A program made the translations under genes and the position numbers. Below the pieces are notes generated by a model. It had not been told where the DNA came from. It ran no database searches and saw only the letters and a list, made by a program, of their open reading frames with translations. From the NCBI GenBank assembly GCA_010909165.1, contig VJWM01000011.1, forward strand, positions 1,178,001-1,242,000: DNA of 64,000 nt, in the 5' to 3' direction. The DNA is from Anthoceros angustus (lineage: Eukaryota > Streptophyta > Anthocerotopsida > Anthocerotales > Anthocerotaceae). Shown here piece after piece: positions 21,245 through 31,493 of this stretch (within the stretch, counting starts at the first letter, position 1; the number at the start of each line of letters is the position of its first letter).

Positions 21245-21366
21245 ATGGTTCAGGAGATGCGTAAAGTACTCCAAACCACCCTGTGTGGGATTGTTGCCAC
21301 TTGTCTTCTATTGAATTGTTTGTAGTTATGCAGACGAAGTGTCTGTGAAAGCTCGTTTGCAATTTC

Positions 21367-21777
21367 GTGAAGCTTGGTAGTAGTTTGTGCGAGGAACTTT
21401 TGTCTTGTCTTTGCATGGCTTCCAGAGGTGTGCATATGGAGACTACGCGTCAAGTGGAGAACTTTGATGGCAAGAACTTCACACTATGGAAGTTGAAGCT
21501 AAAATCTCTTCTCATTCACAAAGGATTGTGGAAGTTTGTGGAAAATGGACTTCCAGATGGCGCTTCTGAAAAGAATATAGACAAGAATGCGAAAGCCTTG
21601 GCTAATATTATCCTGAATGTGTCAGATGACGTTCTTTCACAATTGAGCGAGTGTGTCTCTTCGCAGGATGCATGGAAAATTCTTTGCACAACGTACGAGA
21701 AGAAGAGCATTGTGAGCGAAATGCTGCTGGAAAGTCAATTCTCCAACTTCAAGATGGCTGAGAAGTTGCTTGTATAG
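21367..21777 (+). CDS. gag: Copia Gag, N-terminal part
   Basis: The frame contains VENFDGKNFTLWKLKLKSLL, LWKFVENG, ALANIILNVSDDVLSQL and AWKILCTTYEK, the usual Copia Gag order before the zinc knuckle. It ends at a stop (21775-21777) with no CCHC knuckle, protease or integrase following, so the element is internally deleted. The start at 21367 is nominal; the Met at 21417 or 21438 may be used. Confidence 0.8.
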   Translation: MKLGSSLCEELLSCLCMASRGVHMETTRQVENFDGKNFTLWKLKLKSLLIHKGLWKFVENGLPDGASEKNIDKNAKALANIILNVSDDVLSQLSECVSSQDAWKILCTTYEKKSIVSEMLLESQFSNFKMAEKLLV

Positions 21778-22079
21778 AAAGCATAATGTAGAAAATGTAG
21801 TATCTACTACTATCGATTCTTCATGGTGAATACATTCATTTTATAAATTATACATACATATTTGTAATCTACAAGAATATATATGGATTACCTTCATACA
21901 TATCAGCTCAGAAAACTCAGTGGGAGCACCCTCGATGACTTTCCTTGGTGACTTTGCTTAGCTTCATCTTCTCCGTTTTCGAGAGGTCGGACAAACTGCG
22001 TGACAAGGATGACATTGTCACAATAGACATGGACACTACAGCTGCTTGGTAAGACGAATTCCTGGCAGCCCATCATCGT

Positions 22080-22480
22080 CTTTCGCTGCAATGCCGGAAT
22101 CGAGCGTGACATGCCGCGAATTGAACTTGCCTCGCTTCGGTGACAAATGTTGTGCTTCAATCCGGGGTGGGAGATTTGGCATTGGTCACACCCTCCTTCC
22201 GAATGGTATGGGGAGGGAGCGTGATCACACGCACCATATATGATCTTACTAATCTTGAGAGCTAAGGAAGATCTGGGAAGGCTGGCCAACAGCGTAGGCG
22301 CTTGTGTGTGACAAGCCAGAGTGAGAAATGTCGGAAGATGCCTCATGAGCTGGGTCCACTGCCACCACCAGGGTACAAGTGTGGATTGCAGCCCCCACCC
22401 GCTCAACGAGAGAGCTTTGTTAGAGATGTGCAAGCACAGGCGTTTGGATTCATGGAAGCCACAAGTTTACTATCAATCGA
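22080..22480 (+). mobile_element. Copia-associated 3' region, sense copy
   Basis: Reads (plus) cagagtgagaaatgtcggaa and pairs as an inverted repeat with 24720-25060. In the inverted copy this sequence runs straight into a polypurine tract and an LTR, so it appears to be the 3' part of the same Copia family. Here the 3' LTR is missing. The frame 22302-22613 (SEKCRKMPHELGPLPPPGYK) is shared by both copies but has no domain I recognise. Confidence 0.6.
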
Positions 22481-22619
22481 GGAGCATTCGGAGAGGACTC
22501 TGCAGCCCACAATGCCCTTTTCAAGATTGCACCTGCTCCGTCATGTTCGCTTGAAGTGGAAAGTTGTTAATCTTATGTACGCTCGTTGTTGTTCGGTTTT
22601 ATTGGAAACATGACATGGC

Positions 22620-24490
22620 TATTCGGACATAGTAGACGACGCAGTGATGGATAGACATTATGCTAAGATGCACAGACTTACATTATAGGTGTTGCAGCCG
22701 ACGCAAGCTTATTTGTCCTTTTGATGAGGAGCTCATGATGAGCATCAACCACAAAGAAATCGGTTGAAGGATCAACTTCGTAAACAAGTTTGTTGTTGAC
22801 GTGGGACCTTTTCAGATAATTGTATCCATCTAAATGTTTGAAACTACATAGAAGTTCTAGCATTTTGAACTATTATGCATTAAATAAAAAATAAACATTG
22901 AAACCATAAAGAAAGCATAGGAGTTGATGTTGAATGAACTTAATGTATGATCCACATAAAAAAATGGTACCATAGTTTTCGGGTTGATTAGATGCAAAAT
23001 TTTCGCCCAAAGTTGATCAATCATTTTATGCATTTTCAACACAGAATTTGTGCGAACCTCCGAACTGTCAGAATCCACACATAAACCCTAAAGGGCTGGA
23101 TCCCGTGCATTTTTCATGCAGAATTTATGTGAACCTTCAAACTGTCACAATCCACATGGAAACCCTTGGGAGCGCGATCTTATGTGTTTTCAATATAGAA
23201 TTCGTGTGAATTTCCAAATTTGTCAGAATCCATATAAAAACTCTAAGGGGTGGGATCTTGTATATTTTCGACGCAGAATTCGTACGAATTTCCAAACTTC
23301 CAAAATCCACATGGAAACATTAGAACCCGAATTTCAAGATTGATAGAACATAGAATCTGCACGTACCTCCGAAGTCAAGGATCCCCTCCATAGAATCTTG
23401 GGGAGGGTAAAATTTGTGATGGCGAGCAATATATGTTCCCTTGTGGGGGCTGCTCAGGAGCTGAGGAGCACGACTTAGAACGCAGAGCAGGGAGTTACCC
23501 GCCCACGAGAGCAGGGTTCAAGATGTAACAACTCAGAAACACATGCATCCTGAAGCAACGGAGCCTGCAACAAATGGCAGCGTCCCGATCAAAAGTCTAG
23601 ATTCTCCGGTGCAGAGGTTCCCGTGGGTGTGCACAGACAAGAGCATACACGACAAGTACTAGTCTGCTCCAAAGCCTATTACCATCGTGCTCGTCCAATT
23701 GCTACACATTTGGGACCTAATTGCAATGGGAGAGCATGATGGCAATAGTCGAGCAGATTTTGTGTATGTATAACCACCTGTCTGTGAACACCTGCATGAA
23801 AACTATACACCACCCAAAAGGGTGGCCAACCATGAGAACCTCCTTGACCCGAGGATTCAGACTTTCAACCGGGACGCTCAACAGTTTGGACAACGCTGCC
23901 CTCCGGTTGCTTCGGGTGTCTTCTGAATTGTTACCATCTTCTACAGCCTGCTCGGGTGGGCACGCAACTACCTGCTTTGCGCTCTCAGTCCAGCTCTTTA
24001 GTCCCATGGAGGAGTCCCAATAGGGAAACAGCCACTGCTTGCATCACAATAAACAGGCTAGGCGGGCCGAGTATAGCGACGCACGCGGGCTGCATTCTGG
24101 ATGTATAAGGTCCAGGTGGCCATGGGCGAGGTCTACTGGAGCACCTTGACCTTGGTTCCGCCCGTCCTGTACGTACTGCTCCTCGCTCAGCTTGAATTCT
24201 TCCTCATGAGCCAGATGAGGATGATATGGAGATTTGCGCCCCAATCCAGCTGGGTATCAGTCTCGATCATATCACATCGCATCACAGTCTTGTCCAGCAT
24301 CCCCCTAGGTTTCATTGCTAGATTTCACCAAACAAACTCCCAAATCTACCTAAGACCTAAGGTTGAAAACCAAGGATGATTCAAGGACAGGATGGACAAA
24401 CAAAAAAAAGCGCACACAAGGCGCACAGTGGACAAAACGCTCAGACGCATGGAGCAAATGAGGAGGATATAGAAGGACTCTCATATGATA
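22620..24490. other. Gene-poor repeat region between inverted Copia pieces
   Basis: Apart from the 77-bp tandem array (23042-23373) I see no supported gene. Minus-strand frames at 23717-24007 and 24044-24244 (for example KLSEEQYVQDGRNQGQG) could be exon debris but show no domain I can name. Confidence 0.4.
23042..23373 (+). repeat. 77-bp tandem repeat, four copies plus a partial
   Basis: Units start at 23042, 23119, 23196, 23274 and 23351, each beginning (c/t)agaatt and containing ccaaactgtcagaatccaca-like text followed by an aaccctaagggg block. Copies differ by ~20%, so the array is old. Confidence 0.85.
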
Positions 24491-24491
24491 T

Positions 24492-25060
24492 AGAAGGTGT
24501 TAGAAAACAATAAGTCCCAGTTCATTAAAAATGGTGTGCTATGCATACATATATAGCCCTTGGCCTTGTCATACTCTCGATAGTATGAACCCTATGTTGA
24601 TCCTGGGATTGTCCTATATATTTCTAAGACTTATTCCCATAACTCTAATATGGGATGTGTTGCACCAATCCTATAGATTTCTAATACTCCCACTCAATAC
24701 TCCCACTTCCTTAATGTGGCTTCCATGAATCCAAACGCCTGTGCTTGCACATCTCTAACAAAGCTCTCTCGTTGAGCGGGTGGGGGCTGCAATCCACACT
24801 TGTACCCTGGTGGCGGTAGTGGACCCAGCTCATGAGGCATCTTCCGACATTTCTCACTCTGGCTTGTCACACACAAGCGCCTACGCTGTTGGCCAGCCTT
24901 CCCAGATCTTCCTTAGCTCTCAAGATTGGTAAAATCATGTATGGTGCGTGTGATCACGTTCCCTCCCCATACCATTTGGAAGGAGGGTGTGACCAATGCC
25001 AAATCTCCCACCCCGGATTGAAGCACAACATTTGTCAGCTGTAAGCAGAGGCAAGTTCAA
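24492..25060 (-). mobile_element. Copia 3' end, polypurine tract and LTR, inverted copy
   Basis: On the minus strand 25060-24720 repeats the 22080-22480 region. A purine-rich stretch (aaggaagtgggag) follows, then an LTR from 24686 down to 24492 that matches 21004-21232 over its length, ending ttttctaaca. The LTR starts tattag instead of tgttag. With the plus-strand copy it forms a large head-to-head inverted arrangement. Confidence 0.75.
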
Positions 25061-25274
25061 TTCTTCACGGGCATGTCACCGTTCAGATATAAGTAAGGGG
25101 ACGAGGAAGGCAACTTCCTTTGACTTCGAAATTATCAATTAGTGCATGTAGGATTATATGTGGGTAGGCTAGACATGATAAATTAGGTTGAAACATCGGT
25201 ACCCTCGATGAGGACACGTGGCGCGCATCGCGATGGGGCGCAACTGGTGAAACCCAGGTTAGTTTTGCATGTTA

Positions 25275-25939
25275 GCGGATCGGTCTCCTTCAGACTTCGA
25301 AATCTGTCACATGCTAGAAGCATTTGCAGCTCACGACTGCCGATCGCCGGCCCACTCCTAGCCAGTTGCTCGACTTCAGCACTTTTTCCTTCCGACAGAT
25401 CATACTTCAAAGCAAGCTGCAAGAGACAAACGACGTGGTCCAGCTTGCCCTCGTCATAAGGTGTCCAGGGGACGCTATAATCTAGGATAAATTCGATGCA
25501 GATTTGCCGACGACCTTCAATGTCATCACCGGCGACTTGCTTGCCTGTCAATGCCAGTGTCAGTGCTTAGGAGGAGCGTGGATCACAACAAGGTAGGATC
25601 TCCACTGTTCCAGCTTCAGATCTGCCCAAAACTCAAACAGCTTACCAGAACGCAACGATGAGCTCCGATTGCATCAAACGTTTCATCAGTAGTCTTCAAC
25701 CATACGTCTGCTACGGGAGCAACAAACATACCCATATCCCACGCTTGGAGAAAGCTGGAAGTGCGTTGGAGTTTACGCAGTTTCGTCTCGACCTTTCTCA
25801 ATTCTTCTCTCAGTCCCTTCTCAACACCTTCCTTCTCGCGCATATCAACGACACAGTTGGAGCGAAAAATTCGCTCGTAAAAAGGCGAGAACAACCTGCG
25901 GCAATTGGAACACTGTGCTTCTCGGGTCCTCGCCTTCAC
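25275..25939 (-). pseudogene. BTB/POZ pseudogene, central deletion
   Basis: Exon 1 (25646-25939) keeps a CSNC pair, QRTSSFLQAWDMGMFVAPVA, DVWLKTTDE and GAHRCVL at a conserved splice donor. After the acceptor at 25544 the sequence begins like exon 2 but jumps within ~17 bp to the later segment (DIEGRRQICIEFILDYSV). This deletes the rest of the BTB core and shifts frame. The C-terminal ~30 residues are also lost, with homology ending near 25275. Confidence 0.8.
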
Positions 25940-26209
25940 TTGGCGCAGTGTTCTCCTCGACCCATCGTACTAATTGTAGTCAAATTTGGCTCTCAGCGAG
26001 AAAATGTTCTGGATCGCCGGTTTCATGGTAAGGAGCTGCCGAGCTGTGTTTCAGCTACCCTGGCACAGCTACCCTGGCACTTGCAGTTCCAACCGCTGGG
26101 CCCTAACCACATGGCTAACAAGATAGTAGATAAACAGGAAGACCGTCCCAGAGACCGGGAGGCTAGGCAGTAACATCACATCCAACAAAAATGAAGGTGG
26201 ACAGGTCGG

Positions 26210-26819
26210 TGTCGTTGCCAGGACCTTCCAATTTGTTTGTAGTCAGATCGGGACTCGGAAGCAGAGTGCTGAAAAGCGTCGGGCGCCAATCTAGGGAATA
26301 AGGAGATCTGAGGTGGAAGTGTGTGGCAGTGGACGGGACTTCTTGCATGCTTGCCATCTTCTGCAGTTTGCTGACCAGCTGAGATGCCACGGCGATCAGC
26401 TGGCAACACGAAGTAGCTCGATTTTGCTGGAGTGGCCACTTGAAACGCCTCCCTCCGTACACTAGCAGGACGTTTGAATCCAGGCTCTGGCGGGGAAAAA
26501 CTATCGTGAACATGTTCGCCAATCAGAAGCATGTCCGCACACGTTAGAGGTGATCTGCTGTTACACATCACGGACAGGGACATGGCTTTCTAGATGTCCC
26601 CGCACTCTTTCTCCCCTCTCATTTTTCTGCTCCTCCTATCGTCTACCTTCTCGTTTGTGGAGTGGAAAAACCACGCGGCAGAGCTGCTTTCATCATGTTT
26701 GACCAGAGGACGGGAGTAAGAACCGTGTGAACAAATTTGCAATCTACAGCTGCCCATCACGAAAATTTCAAAACCTTGTCACAAGCATCCTTCTGAGAAC
26801 TCTGTTTCTGTGACCGGGC
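26210..26819. repeat. BTB-cluster 3'-flank module, copy 4
   Basis: Matches 17600-18144: ttgcatgcttgccatcttct, ctgaccagctgagatgccac, ccaggctctggcggggaaaa and cgccaatcagaagcatgtcc. It leads directly into the C-terminal BTB fragment at 26820. Confidence 0.65.
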
Positions 26820-26985
26820 ATTCCCGATGATGCTCTCACAAATTTCAATAGCTTGAAGGGGATCGGTCTCCTTCAGATATCGAAATCTGTCACATGCTAG
26901 AAGCATTTGCAGCTCACGGTTGCCGATAGCCGGCCCACTCCTGGCTAGTTGTTCGACTACAGCACCTTTTACTTCCGTCAGATTA
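26820..26985 (-). pseudogene. BTB gene C-terminal fragment
   Basis: Minus strand reads GAVVEQLARSGPAIGNREL, then LLACDRFR and LKETDPLQAIEICESIIGN, matching the end of the intact BTB gene. Similarity stops at about 26985, where unrelated sequence joins, so the rest of the gene is missing. Confidence 0.8.
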
Positions 26986-27490
26986 TTCTCCTCGGCTCAT
27001 GGGACCAATTGCATCCGCAAGAAAATGCTCTGGCCATGGATCGCCGGTTTTATGGTAAGGAGCGGCCGATGTGGGCTGTGCTTTATTTCATTTTCATGTG
27101 GAAAATGAGGCCGTGGTGCGACCGTGGGACGGCGGTGGGACGGCGGGCGATGGCGCTGCGTCCTCCCTCCTTGCGCAGGACACGGAGAATGCTCCACACT
27201 TCCTTCCTCCTTCGTCTTCTCACCCCCTTGCTCATGTCTGCTGTCTGAGAACGGTGTCATTGATGGCCTGAGATGGGCCCTGGTGGACACCCTCCTTTCA
27301 AGTCCTACCTCTCCGGATGCGGCCACCTACATGTACTGAACTGATGGTTGCAGTCCAGGCTCTTCACAGCCGCAAACAATGTGGTGACGGGGACGGCTAT
27401 GGTTACTGGGCATGCACAAGGCCGCAAGGGCTGCTGGCCATGGCGGGGCAGCAAAGACTCGGACATGACACGGTTGTTCTGCAGAGACAA

Positions 27491-27640
27491 ATGGAATAGG
27501 AGTGCCTCGCTTTGGCAGACCTTGTTGCTCGTTGTGTACAGTTAAATGGCATGGGAGGGCCTCGTTTTCGCCGACCTTGTTGCTTGTTTTGGATAGACCA
27601 ATGGAATAGGAGGGCCTCGTTTTCCCTGACCTTGTTATGT
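27491..27640 (+). repeat. 55-bp tandem repeat, three copies
   Basis: Each unit has ggaataggag(t/g)gcctcg or a variant, then the gaccttgtt core; the cctcg motif recurs at 27505, 27560 and 27615. Confidence 0.8.
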
Positions 27641-27899
27641 TCTCTTGTTCGCAAGTTGTGATGACCTGGAAGCTACACGCCTGGTTCTTGACATGGATGG
27701 ATGTCTGGATGTCCATGGAATGCCCTTATATCTGCCATGCAGAAAGGACAGGTCTACGATGGTGGCAAACATTTTCATTCCATGGCCGAACAGCATGGCA
27801 TCTAACCTACTATTCAGCACCACAAGTGCATATATATTTGATCGTCTTGGGCTTCCAGGCCATTCCCATGGGGCATTGAAGACGCTGTCCAAACTGTGC

Positions 27900-28480
27900 C
27901 ATCCTCTTTGTAAGTGCTGTGTAACTGAAGATGACGAGAGTGTAAGTGAAGATGATGAGCGCCTGCAGCACGTCAGAGGAGATATCCGCAATCTCAACGA
28001 AGCCGGTCTCCTTCTCCCTCATATCGTTGAAGACCATAGCCTTGAACACCGGCGACTTGCTTGCCTGTCAGTAAATCATCAGAGGAAAAATAGTGCACCA
28101 GAAAAGCCTGAATCTCCACTTTCCAGCTTCACATCTGCCCGGAACTGAACCTCAAACAACCTACCAGAACGCACCGATGTGCTCCCAGTGCAACACACGT
28201 TTGTTCAGTCGTCTTCAACCAAACGTCTGCTACGGAAGCAGAAAAATGTCATCACCCCAAGCTTGGAGGAACGTAAAATTGCTCTGGACCCTGTGCAAGT
28301 CAGCCCTAGCTTTCTCCAGGTCCGTCTTCACTTTGCTCAACTCTTCCCTGAGTGCCTCCTCCTCAACAGACTCATGAGCCACTTGGTTATCGAGGGTCAC
28401 GCTGCAGCCGATGCAAATAGTCTTGGGCTACCCATGAAGCCAGAAGATCGTCTGACACTTCGCAGGCTCATCGCGAAGTG
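27900..28480 (-). pseudogene. BTB/POZ pseudogene, 5' part
   Basis: Minus strand 28377-28230 gives a degraded coil and linker (EELSKVKTDLEKARADL). After a conserved acceptor near 28071 it gives SPVFKAMVFNDMREKETGF and DISSDVLQALIIFTYT, then loses similarity. Stops lie in the segment equivalent to DIWLKTTDG. It carries an odd direct repeat of the codons around the strand-coil (gtaactgaagatgacgagag, gtaagtgaagatgatgagcg). Confidence 0.75.
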
Positions 28481-28580
28481 CCGGTTTCATGCTCCGGCAT
28501 GAAACCGGCAGCTCTCGCAGGTTTCATGGTCGAGAGCTGCCGAGGTGGGCAGTGTAAGTACATACAGATACTCCAAACCG

Positions 28581-28588
28581 TATATAAT
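28581..28588 (+). promoter_or_regulatory. TATA box of dioxygenase gene 1
   Basis: tatataat, 187 bp before the ATG of the first dioxygenase gene. No other strong TATA lies in the interval. Confidence 0.45.
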
Positions 28589-28767
28589 CTTTATACGGTA
28601 TTACTGGAATTCCGTTCGTTGACGTGGTTCTTCCTTTCATACAAGGAAGCCGTAAGTAGTGACTGTGAAGCGCAAGCTACAGTAGGAGGTTTTCCTCATC
28701 TGAATGTGGCTTGGAATGAGCGGGAGGCAAAACACTCCTGGTAAGCGGCGTCTGTCAGCCTGCAAGA

Positions 28768-30668
28768 ATGGGACCTCTCCTACCGGCAACAGCTGCCGTG
28801 GAGCGCATCGATTTGTCCTGTTCTGACGAGGCCGCCTTGGCCAGACTTGTTAGACAGGCAAGTGCTTGTCGTAACAGCAGATTCTCGCATACTTTTTGGA
28901 GGGAAATGAGACTGAAATTGATTGTTTGCGCCTGATTTGCAGGCTTGTGTGGATGTTGGGTTTTTTTACGTAGTCAATCATGGAGTTGATCAGGAGCTTG
29001 TCTCAAAGCTTTTCGAGCAGTCACGGGAGTTTTTTACTCTCCCGTTGGAAGACAAGATGAAGTCCCTGCACAACAGCAATTACAGAGGATATACACCTTA
29101 CCTGGACGAGAAGCTCAGTGCAAATCAGGTTAAAGGTACCGGTTGCTTGTGGTGCACGAAGGCGAGTGGTTGTGGCATCATGTGGGAAGGTCTGACGTGA
29201 CAAGTGGTGTGGATGCTCACCATCAGGGGACTTGAAAGAGGGTTACTACATAGGGGAGGACATTCCAGAAGAGGATGTGCGGGCACGAATCCCGTTTCAT
29301 GGCCCTAATGTTTGGCCATCTTCAGGTAGAACCAGTTTGCAGTTGGGGTGGGATTACCTTTGCTGCTCCAGCTTTTAACCATCGTGGGCAGATCTGTTGC
29401 CGGAGTGGCGGCCAACCATGGAAAGATATCATGAGCAGATGGTGTAAGTTGGAGTTTCTGCAGGTTCTGGCTTGTCTGCTGCCTTCGATGCAGTTGAGTG
29501 ACCTTGTGTGTGAAGTGCAGGAAGCTGACAAAGCGGCTTTTGAGGCTCATAGCCCTAGCTTTACGATTGGATGCTGACTACTTTGACAAGCCTACGAAAG
29601 TTGACAATCCAGTATGTTTGATCCGTTTGCTGAGATATACTGGTGAGTGCCATTTGCCTGTGCTGCATTCCTGAAGCGTGTTGAAAGGAAGTCGGAATGG
29701 CTGACAAGGTAAAATACATGCTGTTGATATTAGCAGATGAAAAATCAGAACCAGACGAGGGCCTCCTTGGAGCAGGGGCTCACTCGGATTGGGGCGTGCT
29801 TACCATTCTTGCAACCGACAAGGTTCCAGGACTTCAGGTACTGCCTCAGTCTCAGCCAACAAAGTGGTTGGTATTACTTTTGTGTTATGAATCGTGTCAC
29901 TGCCGGTTGTGCTCATGGTTAAACTGGTTGAATGACAGATTTGCAAGGATAAAGATGCCAGACCACAAGTGTGGACAGATGTACCGCCAATTGAAGGGTA
30001 ACTGCAGCAAACAAGAACTTTTAACATAAGTCACCTTGGTTGGGTTTAAGCGCAGGTTGTTGAATTTGTTGTTTGGTACTGAGTTGGTGATATCAGAGGC
30101 TTTATTGTGAACCTGGGAGATGCACTGGAACGCTGGAGCAACAATATTTTCAGGTATCTTGAAATGACCTGCCAGTTTTTTGGTGGAACAGAAGAGCTCA
30201 TGTGCCTTCACTGTTGTGTTTTGAACTTTTGCAGATCAACTTTGCATCGAGTCGTGAATCCTGGCTTCGTTCGGTACTCGGTGGGCACTTGTTCCAGCAT
30301 ACTCAGAAATTCAGAAAAGCAGCTGCAGAGAAGTCAGATTTCTAACACTTTCTTGTTCCTTTCGATTGTGCACCACAGGCTGCATTCTTTGTGGACCCCA
30401 ACTACAATTGCGTGGTGAAGTGTCTGCCAACTTGTCAATCAAAAGACAACCCTCCCAAGTAATCTTGCACATACCCAAAGCATGATCTGGTTGCAAAGTC
30501 ACGTGCCTTTGACATGTGATTTACTTCACCGCTTTGCCAAAGGTGTAGATACGCCTGGTGGTTCTTGGCATCACTGTTTTTGTCGGATTTGTGTACAGGT
30601 ATCCTCCTGTTATTTCTGTGGAGTACCTTATGCGAAAATACAGGGAAACCCATGCAGGCTACACATAG
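28768..30668 (+). CDS. 2-oxoglutarate/Fe(II)-dependent dioxygenase, tandem copy 1
   Basis: Eleven exons, all phases closing: 28768-28857, 28943-29135, 29227-29325, 29392-29443, 29521-29642, 29737-29837, 29939-29997, 30097-30153, 30235-30280, 30379-30458, 30599-30668 (322 aa). DOXC-class fold: [19 protein letters not shown] and YRGYTP in the N-terminal domain, then GAHSDWGVLTIL (HxD iron ligands), STLHRVV (second His) and RYS (the RxS clasp for 2-oxoglutarate). The enzyme is presumably cytosolic. Its substrate is unknown; the closest plant relatives I can think of are the At1g35190/At3g46490 type. Intron 1 has a GC donor (CAG|GCAAGT). The intron at 30154-30234 is absent from copy 2. A possible poly(A) signal, aataaa, is at 30935. 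Confidence 0.94.
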
Positions 30669-31384
30669 GGCTGGTTGTATGTCTGCGGGGTCATGTATAT
30701 CTGTTTATGTACTGTAGTGCTACCTTCATGGTCGTGGGGCCTCTTAGGTGCACACCTGTATTTGCTTCTCTGTACAGAGCATCGACAAGGACTCAACGAT
30801 GCAAGTATGTCTACGTACGTCGATACGGTTGTGTTCAACCTAACAAAATGTTTGTTGTTTGTTTGTCCATCGTTTCCTGTCAACTTGTCAATGTAACCTT
30901 GTCACGTACCTATCGAAAAGGACACTACAGCATCAATAAAGTTTAATCTGTTATAAGATCGGACCTTGGGAAGGAACGGAGAACGAAGATGGAGCCTTCT
31001 TGGGTTCAGTGAAATCAGGTCCAGGCAGGTGGAAATTTGTCCGATCGTGTCTCCGTCCACTCAGGCTCCGAGGGGATGTCAGAGCCTAGAAGCTGCTAGA
31101 GCCACAGTGTCAGTGGCATATCTGGGTTGTAGGAAAACGTGATGGGCTGCGCAGGGCCTGTTGTGTGCCACGTTCTTATTTACAAGTTACCGGCGAATGA
31201 TGCTCTGTTCTGGCTCTGGTTGGAACTTGGAATGCCATTGCATGTGGCACCGTCGACCCGGAGGCTGGAATCCTTCAACGGGGAAATAAGATTAGAGACA
31301 ATTTCGAAGTTCGAAAACGGATATCCTTATCCTTGAATCCTGTGTGTCTTTTCTTTTTCTAGAGACACGGAAGTGTGGCGTCGC

Positions 31385-31390
31385 ATATAA
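31385..31390 (+). promoter_or_regulatory. TATA-like element of dioxygenase gene 2
   Basis: atataa in the context gcatataagag, about 105 bp before the ATG at 31494. Confidence 0.45.
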
Positions 31391-31493
31391 GAGAACGGTA
31401 GATCCGAGCAGCTGATCAAACCAAGTGCTCACCTCGATCAAGCAAGGCTCGCTACTAGTTAGTGCTTGCCATAGTGGGTGCAAGGCAGCAAGA

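Noticed and set aside
23116-23343. 75-residue plus-strand frame
   Set aside because: Lies wholly within the 77-bp tandem repeat.
26997-27340. Overlapping frames of 60-110 residues on both strands
   Set aside because: No domain, no splice logic, and composition-driven; left as unassigned debris between BTB fragments.
29613-29640. A splice donor after DNP in dioxygenase copy 1 (gtatgttt)
   Set aside because: Copy 2 has the same exon uninterrupted, with 122 nt in both copies, so the site is a decoy.
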